In this document: piece after piece, positions 50,701 to 59,700 of the stretch | Layout of the letters: the number at the start of each line of letters is the position of its first letter | How positions within the stretch are numbered: position 1 is the first letter of the stretch | From: Ovis canadensis | Taxonomy: Eukaryota; Chordata; Mammalia; Artiodactyla; Bovidae | Length of the DNA: 64,000 bases | Reading direction: 5' to 3' | Assembly: GCF_042477335.2 (NCBI RefSeq) | Contig: NC_091250.1 | Location: 61,139,384 to 61,203,383, forward strand | Notes under the pieces: model-generated | What the model saw: only the letters and a program-made list of their open reading frames with translations | Told to the model about the DNA's origin: nothing | Database searches by the model: none | Program-made: the position numbers and the translations under genes

Positions 50701-53700
50701 CAGTTGTCCCCACCTGTGCTCTTGACAACCAGGGCAGATGTCATTACAGTGGAAAAAGCAAATAATAGCTTTTTACCATTAGAGAAATAGTAATGGCCTC
50801 ATGGATCTTGGAAACCATCTTGAAGGCGCTCCGAGTGGTGTGGACCACACTTTGAGAATCGCTGCCATGGAGTAGATTGACAGTTGAATATCTCAGTCTA
50901 AAATGCGTAAGGGCAACAGCTCTATTTTCCATGAAACTAGAACGTGATACTTAAACTCCACGTATGGTTTCTATGTCTGTTGCATTCTGATCTTTCAGTA
51001 GTCTGCAGTTTGTTCAGTAGCTTGGCGTTTAGTAAATGTTGGTCATCTCACAGAATAATGTGGTTTCAGAGGACTTGACAGTAAAAATAACTTGAGTAGA
51101 ATAGTGTTAAATGTAAGCAATTTCAGAGCCTAATTCTCTGGTTTACAAAGCTGAAATGTCTAATTCTCGGTTTCTAGTACTTGAAAGATGAAGATGATGA
51201 TCTTGTGTCACCCCCTAACACAGAGGGAAACCAGTGGTATGACTTTCTTCAGAACAGCAGCCACCTTAAAGGTATTTCATGAGCCAAGCAGATTTGGGCC
51301 ATGTTCCTGTTTATTTGAGACCAGTTGAAGTGACTTAGCAGCAGCAGCAGCAGCAGCAGCAATACCTCAGCAAGTGTCCTTGCTGAATACTTATTTAAGT
51401 TCTTTGATTTTTGTGTCCATTTTATTTGATTAGAGAAACAGGAAAATAATAACAGTGTATGCTATTACCATGTTCAAAAACACAGTATGTTAACTGTGAT
51501 GTAGTAAGATTGCTTATTTTAAGTATTGTCTGTTATAAAAAATAGGATATTGGGAAGAAAAAACACAGTATGCTAACTGTGATGTAGTAAGATTGCTTAT
51601 TTTAAGTATTGTCTGTTATAAAAAATAGGATATTGGGAAGAAAACTATAGAGCCTATCAGAGAAGTCTGTTTAAGTCAGTTCCAGTTTATTAGCTTTGAA
51701 AAACATATGATGCTTTTAACTCCTGTAATGATGCATCACTGTATTCTCCTGAGGTGGCTTTTTTTTTTTTTTAAACTTGTTACGCCTTTTGTTTTCTGGA
51801 TTGTTGATACGATAAAATTTTATTAAGCCAACATTATTGGGGATGCCACACAAAATAGCAACCATTATGTATCAAAACTTCTCCATTTTAGATGAAAAGA
51901 TGTTTAAAGCGTCTATTTCTTTGCTTTCTCAAAGAGTAATTTAACCAAGGTTTAGCTGTTTCTTAGATCCTTGGGGTAATAGCTACCTGCTACTGCCAAG
52001 TTGCTTCAGTCGTGTCCGACGCAGTGCGACCCCATAGACGGCTCCACCGTCCCTGGGATTCTCCAGGCAGGAACACTGGAGTGGTTTACTATTTCCTTCT
52101 CCAATGCATGAAAGTGAAAAGTGAAAATGAGGTTGCTCAGTCGTGTCTGACTCTTCGCGACCCCATGGACTGCAGCCCACCAGGTTTCTCCGTCCATGGG
52201 ATTTTCCAGGCAAGAGTACTGGAGTGGGCTGCCATTGCCTTCTCCCAGTAGCCACTATATACATGTATTATCTCCTTTAATCCTCAGAAGAACCTAGAAG
52301 GTTATCTTCATTTTACTAAAGAGGAAACTGAAGGTTAGAGAAGGCCCATGGTGATGAGGGTAGTAACCAGTAGAGCTAGGACTCTGCTAACTTGAGAGCC
52401 CGTGTTTTTAACTGCAGTCAGTAATAATCTCTGCTTCTTTCTGTTTGCTCTTTATCTGAATGAGGAGTGAGTGGGAGAAGCAGAGAAATCTCAGGCCCAA
52501 AACTTTGCTTATTGCTCTTTTGATTTAGCCCTAGAGGTCCACATTCTTTTTCAGAGCAGAACTTGTTTTATATTGCTTGAGAGTCTTCAGGATCACCAGA
52601 GAGATGTATTAACACAAGTTAGTATTGAATGGAGGGATAATAAATGTACAGCTGACTCAGCTCATTTATTGTATTGAATGAGGATGCCGACGGAGTAAGG
52701 AATGATGCCTAGGGAGGGCTGATAGCAGTGTGTGAGCAGTGATGGCCCCAGGACCCTGTCACTGTGGGGCTCATATCCATCCTGAGGACTTTGGAAAAAA
52801 CTGGTCCTACCCTTTTTTCTCCCCGCATCTTCGGTAGCTGAATAGAAAGGCCTAACCTTAGTTACAGACCTCATATTTAACTTCAAATTAATTCCATCTC
52901 TTAAGATGTTAGAATGTGACTTCAGACCAGCTCATTAATCTCCCATCTTAGTAGATTATGAAGTAGTACAAATTGTCACTATGGAGCTTTTAAGAAACCC
53001 TTGATGAAACTTCTTTCTAGAACTTTGCAAAAATCAAGTGCCGAATACTTAATGCACATACCTTCCCAGGGGAGGTGAGAGAGTGGGTGTCACATGTGGG
53101 TGAAAGTGGGTGTGCTAGAAGCAGGGCTGCCTGGGCTGGGGGCCTGCCCTGCCACTTGCGGGCGTGTGGCTGCGGGCACATTGCCTGACCTCTCTGTGCC
53201 CCAGTGTTCTCTTCTGTAAAGTGAGGTGATCATAGTGCCTCCCTCAAAAGCAGTTGGGAAGATTCAGTAAATTAATCTAAATGGGGCACTTAGGATAGTG
53301 CCTGCCACATAGCACACGAGCAGTCAGTGTGCATTTGAAGTGTTTTTACTCAAACACTTCTGACTCCAAAGTGAGAGGATTCTTTTCCTCCTGAGATCAT
53401 CTCAGGTCATACCCAGATCACCTGGGTATCCCACACTTGCGTTATGACACTAACTCTGCAGAGTTAGCTCAGACTCCTGGGTTCAGGCCTTAGTCCCACA
53501 AGACTGCCCCCACTTCAGAGTTCTGTCACCAGTACTGGGTTCCCAGGTTACCCACATTTCTGTTCCACTTTGCTATAAATTTGAGGGTTCCCATAGTTCA
53601 AGTTTAATAATTTGCTAAAATGGCTTACAAAACTAACAAACACTTGACTTATATTTACCAGTTTATTATCAAGGATGCGATTCTGGAATAGCCAAGTAGA

Positions 53701-56700
53701 GATGCACATGGGGTGAGGGAGTGGGGGACGTGGAGCTTCCATCCCCTCTTTAGATGCACACCCCTCCTAGCCCCTTAGTGCAGGCATCAATGCAGAGGCC
53801 CTAGCTCTGTCATCTAGGGGTTTTGTGGAGTTTTCATTATGTAGGTGTGGTTAACTTACTGGCCATTGGTGACACTTCATATTTTCCCTCCATTGTCCTT
53901 AGAATCCCACACTGTATTGAGTTGTGTCTTCTTAGTCTTCTCCAATCTGTGATAGCTCCTCAAGTCTTTCCTTATCTTTTTATGACCTGATTTGATGAGT
54001 ACTCAGTTCAGTTCAGTTCAGTCGCTCAGTCATGTTCAACTCTTTGCAACCCCATGAATCGCAGCATGCCAGGCCTCCCTGTCCATCACCAACTCCCGGA
54101 GTTCACTCAGACTCACATCCATCGAGTCAGTGATGCCATCCAGCCGTCTCATCCTCTGTCGTCCCCTTCTCCTGCCCCCAATCCCTCCCAACATCAGAGT
54201 CTTTTCCAATGAGTCAACTCTTCGCATGAGGTGGCCAAAGTATTGGAGTTTCAGCTTCAGCATCATTCCCTCCAAAGATATCCCAGGGCTGATCTCCTTC
54301 ACAATGGACTGGTTGGATCTCCTTGCAGTCCAAGGGACTCTCAAGAGTCTTCTCCAACACCACAGTTCAAACACATCAATTCTTCAGCGCTCAGCCTTCT
54401 TCACAGTCCAACTCTCACATCCATACATGACTACTGGAAAAACCATAGCCTTGACTAGACGGACCTTTGTTAGCAAAGTAATGTCTCTGCTTTTGAGTAT
54501 GCTATCTAGGTTGGTCATAACTTTCCTTCCAAGGAGTAAGCATCTTTTAATTTCATGGCTTCAATCCACATCTGCAGTGATTTTGGAGCCCCCCCAAAAA
54601 TAAAGTCTGACACTGTTTCCACTGTGTCCCCATCTATTTCCCATGAAGTGATGGGACCAGATGCCATGATCTTCGTTTTCTGAATGTTGAGCTTTAAGCC
54701 AACTTTTTCACTCTCCACTTTCACTTTCATCTTTCCTCTTCACTTTCTGCCGTAAGGGTGGTGTCATCTGCATATCTGAGGTTATTGATATTTCTCCCAG
54801 CAATCTTGATTCCAGCTTGTGCTTCTTCCAGCCCAGTGTTTCTCATGATGTACTCTGCATAGAAGTTAAATAAGCAGGGTGACAATATACAGCTTTGATG
54901 TACTCCTTTTCCTATTTGGAACCAGTCTGTTGTTGCATGTTCAGTTCTAACTGTTGCTTCCTGACCTGCATATAGGTTTCTCAAAAGGCAGGTCAGGTGG
55001 TCTGGTATTCCCATCTCTTTCAGCATTGTCCACAGTTTATTGTGATCCACATAGTCAAAGTCTTTGGCATAGTCAATAAAGCAAAAATAGATGTTTTTCT
55101 GGAACTCTCTTGGTTTTTCAATGATCTAGCGGATGTTGGCATTTTGAAATCTGGTTCCTCTGCCTTTTCTAGAGGGACTCAATGCCGGCTTCTCTCTTCT
55201 ACCTGGTTGGGGGATGGGGCTGAATGTTCCAAGCTTCTAATCAGGGCTTGGTCTTTATGGTGACCAGCCTGCATCCTGAAGCTATCTAGGGGCTCTTTAA
55301 AACAGAGGATGCTCCTATCATCGTTATCACTCAGGAAATTCCAAAGGTTTTAAAGAGTTCTGTCCCAGGAACTGGCGACAGAGACCAAGTATCTTTCTGT
55401 GATGCCACAGCATCTGTCACCTGTTGGGAGCTTCAAATGTTAACATGATTAAAAACTCCTTTATCCAGCATAGCTGGGGCAGGAGGTGCTATGAGGGAGG
55501 CCAGCAGAGCACAGTGGAAGAGGGTGGGCTTGAGAGTGGGACCTGGGCTTGATTCAGAGGTCTAGCTTCTCGGTCATTCTCACACTGGGTGATTGCCTAA
55601 ACCTCCTAGGGTTCATTTATTTTAAAAAATCAGTAAAATAAACAGTATGATAGTTATTTTATACAGCTGTTGTAAACAATAGAAATAACAGATATAAAAA
55701 GAACCTAACATACTTGATGGCAGTAGTTGACAAGTTATATATTACTTTCTACTGATAAAAGTGCCCTTTTCAGAAATGAAGAGCTTATTTTCATAGCACC
55801 AATTTCTTATCTCCTGTTTTTGTTTTCACCATCATACTCTTCCAAAATAATACTGGGTTGCTATTGTTACACCATTGTGGCAAAGAAGAGGGAAGAGTGA
55901 ACTTGTTTCATTATATGTCTTCTGGTTCTCAAGTCATCCTTTGCTTCTTACAGCCAACGGAAGCATATTGTTGGATTTTGGTGGGAAAGGTAAAAGAATA
56001 GTAAACTGCCAGGACTCAGCTTGTGAGTGTGGTGGTTTTCAGTGGGCTGGCAGCCAAGGATGTTGCAAAGCAGGAGGCCTTGGTCGTTTTTCGTGAGTTT
56101 GTGTGAAGGTACAGTAGAGTGCCCAGGGAGAATTCCACCATCAGATAAGCTGTGCGGGCTGGCTCTAACAGTAGCTTAGTTTTGCCTAGCTCTCTGGTTT
56201 GTTACAGCTTTTTGTTTTTTGTTTTTGTTTTTGTTTGAAACCAGAAAGTCCTTTGCTGTTTCCTTATTATCCTCGAAAATCATTGCATTTTGTGAAAAGG
56301 CGGATGGAGAACATTATTGATCAGTGCTTGCAAAAGCCAGCAGTAAGTTTGAAAGAAATGCATGTTTTTGTATAGGAGCAAGAATATCTATGATATGTGG
56401 CTCATTTATGTAAATGATCATAATTATTAAGATGAACCATATGAAAATGCTGATACTCAACTGTTTTTGACTAACAGAAGTGGCAGTTTCATATTATTCA
56501 CCCTAATATTTCCTCTTACTGTTGGTTTCTTACATAAATTAAAAAATATATACACGGTTATTGACTATGTTGGCATCTTTAGTATTTTATTGGTCCCCAG
56601 AACAAACTTATTATAAATGATCTTAGTTACAGAGCTGATGTGTCTGTTAACTGCTGAAGGATGGATGATTGATGCTGTGAAACTTAGAAGAGATGGTTTT

Positions 56701-59700
56701 TCACCTGCCATCACTTATCTCCAAGGTCCTTTGGCACTCAGAGTTTTCTCTCTTCTTTACTGTTGTGACTGTCATTAAAATTTCTTGCATAAAGGTTTGG
56801 TGACAGAGATAATTTTTCACTAGACTTAAACAGTGATGATCAGTCACTTTCTGTGGAGTATTTAATTCTGTGTATGTACATGCTTTAATTATATTTTTAA
56901 ATCTTATTTAGGATGTAATTGGAAAATCAATGAATCAAGCAGTATGTATTCCATTATATAAAGATAGTAGAAGGTAATTCTGTTTACTTTTTGGGTGGTA
57001 TAATTCAACAGCTGATTAAAATTTTTCTTACCTTTCTTTTCTTTTGTTTTAGTGAGGACTCCACACGTAGACTGTTCAAATTCCCTTTTCTGTAAGTGTG
57101 TGTTTCTTCCCTGTCTTCTGTGAACAGTACAGTTTTGTTGTATAAATTGATAGCTAAATGTCATGTTTTGACATTAACTTTTTTCCTTAGGTGGAATAAT
57201 AAAACCTCAAATCTACATTATCTTCTTTTTACTATTTTAGAAGATTCACTTTACAAAATGTGCATCTTAAGGAGACATACTGATATTTCCCAGTGAGTAT
57301 TAATCTGAAGTTTGAATCAAGGAGATAAGATTCTAATATTTTTAATAATAAAACATACTGCTTCCCTCTCCTCCATTTCAGCTTTTAGTTAAGCTACTTT
57401 GACTTTAGACTTGCTAACTCAACTCTTCTAAGTCTTAGTTTTCACATTATTAAGGTGGTAATGCCAAATTAGGAAGCTGTGCAATCCCTTTTAATTTTAG
57501 ATTATTTAATTTTGTACTGGTATATCGCTATTACATATAGGATTTCCTTAGGCTTAGGGAAAATATAACAGCAAAACAGTTGGTATTATATCTCATGAAC
57601 TATGGAACTTCAGAATTGTATTTGGGCTTCCGTGTAGAAGGAAGGTTTAGTATTCAGTTCAGTCTGTCAGTCGTGTCCCACACTTTGTGACCCCCATGGA
57701 CTGCAGCATGCCGGATTTAGTATGCCTTTCCTTAAACAAGAGGCCTTGCCTATAGAGACTTCTTTTGAGAATGCAAATAAAAGTTTTGAAAGATAAATCA
57801 TATTCAGAATGTCACTAGGATCTTAAGTGGTTTTAAATCTAAACCAAAGGAAACTTTTTGAACCCAAGATGTAGTCCAAGAGAAATAATTTGGGTCTGTG
57901 GCCATACCACCCTAAACGCACCCGATCTCGTCTGATCTCAGAAGCTAAGCAAGGTTGGGCCTGGTTAGTACTTGGATGGGAGAAATAATTTGGTTGTCCA
58001 GACATCCTCGTTTTGTAAGATATTTTGCTGCTTTGGTGACTGTGAGATTTTAAACCGAGTTGTAATTTTGATGTTAAGTTTGTCTGTCAGGGATTTGCGT
58101 TAGTTATCAGTATTCTAGAGTGAGTATAGTAGTATTTTGGTCTGGGGTTTGGTGATTATGTAACTGTACGGACAGTCATTTTTTTTCGAGCATATATAGA
58201 TTATTGCCTATCCAAGTTGTTCTACAAAGACTCTCCCCACCCCTCTTCTTTCTTCAAGATCTGTAAGTAATGGACTAATTGCTGTTAAATTTGGGAGCTT
58301 CACATATGCCACAACTGAAAAAGTGAGAAGAAGGTAAATCTTGAACCTTGTCTGGATGAGCTGTATATACAGTAAATGCAAATACAGGAATATGGTTAGA
58401 ATCAGTTACAGTGATGATATTCTCAGGCCTTCGTCACTTGCAACATAGAGGGGCTGGGTTCCTTATGTGTTTTATACTTAGAGGGTGATTTGAACCTTAG
58501 AGGGTGATTTGAAAAGAACCTTACTGGCCTGCGGGAATTCCTGTAGTATGGTTTCCTACAGTTAATACTTCTGAAGTCTCTGTCTCCTAAGAAAGTAATG
58601 TGATTGCAGGGGGCAGATGGCTAAAGGTCTTGTTATGACCAACAGCGATGTGAGGTGGTGGTGTCCTTCTTACTGCTCTGCGGTTTTCTTAGGTTAAGTG
58701 TAACAATACCGATATCATCTGGAGGCTTTGCAAGAGAAAGAACTGACACTAATCCTAAACTCACCTTTTTCTTACTGTTTTCCTTACATAAAGGAAGTTC
58801 TTTGAAGTTGTATCTTTTCATATGTAAATCTTATTTTTACTTTTCATTCTAGTTAACTTTGATAACTCAATATATTTGTATGGTGCCATTCATAGAATTT
58901 CCAGAGGCTTAAGTCCTGACCATTGATGTCAAGAATTTTCTGGAACTGTGAACCAACCTCACAGATTTTTCTTTTTCCATGATTACCTGTTTTCAGGGCC
59001 TAGTTGTATTTGTGAATAATCAGTACCATAGGTAACCATAGGTAACTGTGACTTTAGCGTAAACTAATGATATATTTTAAATGTTGCTGCATAGAATGTC
59101 AGCTTGACATTTTCATTGTCAGTTTTTGGTTTGGTACCAGTATAATGCTATATGTGTAGTATTTTCTCAGTCATGATAACCTTGATATAACGGAGCTTAT
59201 TTAATTCTAGCACCTACAGTTGTTTAGATGCCCAGTTTTATGACGATGAAACAGTCACAGTAGTTCTTAAAGACACTGTAGGGCGTGAAGGCAGAGATAG
59301 ACTCTTGGTGCAGCTGCCATTGTCTTCAGTGTACAGCAGTGAGGATTCTGCAGAATATCAATTCACTGGGACTTACTCTACGAGGTAACTTATATTAGTA
59401 AGATTGTCTTTCTGATAGCACAGTTAAATATTTTTTTTAATGTATATTGTACATTATAGTTCTTTAGGTATGATAAAATCAACTGAGTAGAAGTACTTCT
59501 ATTTTTTTAATTGAAAAAATACTGGCTTCAACAGCTCTCTTGTCCTTTTGCTTTGTTAGTAAATCAAGAATTATTTGCTGGAAGAAGGTGGGGAATTATT
59601 TTGTGTGGAGAACAGCACTTTTGTTTTCAAGGATGACATTAGTCCTAGTTTATAGTAGAATTATTTTAGATTTGTCTTTAGTATTTTCCTTTCAGAATTA

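Larger units (their letters stand above)
51272..56244 (+). other. ANAPC4 intron 20, remaining parts
   Basis: 52430-53110, 53345-54000 and 55175-56220 hold no recognised exon or RNA. A 73-codon frame at 55875-56096 is Cys/Gly-rich but lacks any family signature. A GTTTTT-repeat run (56208-56236) lies at the branch/polypyrimidine zone before exon 21. Confidence 0.5.
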
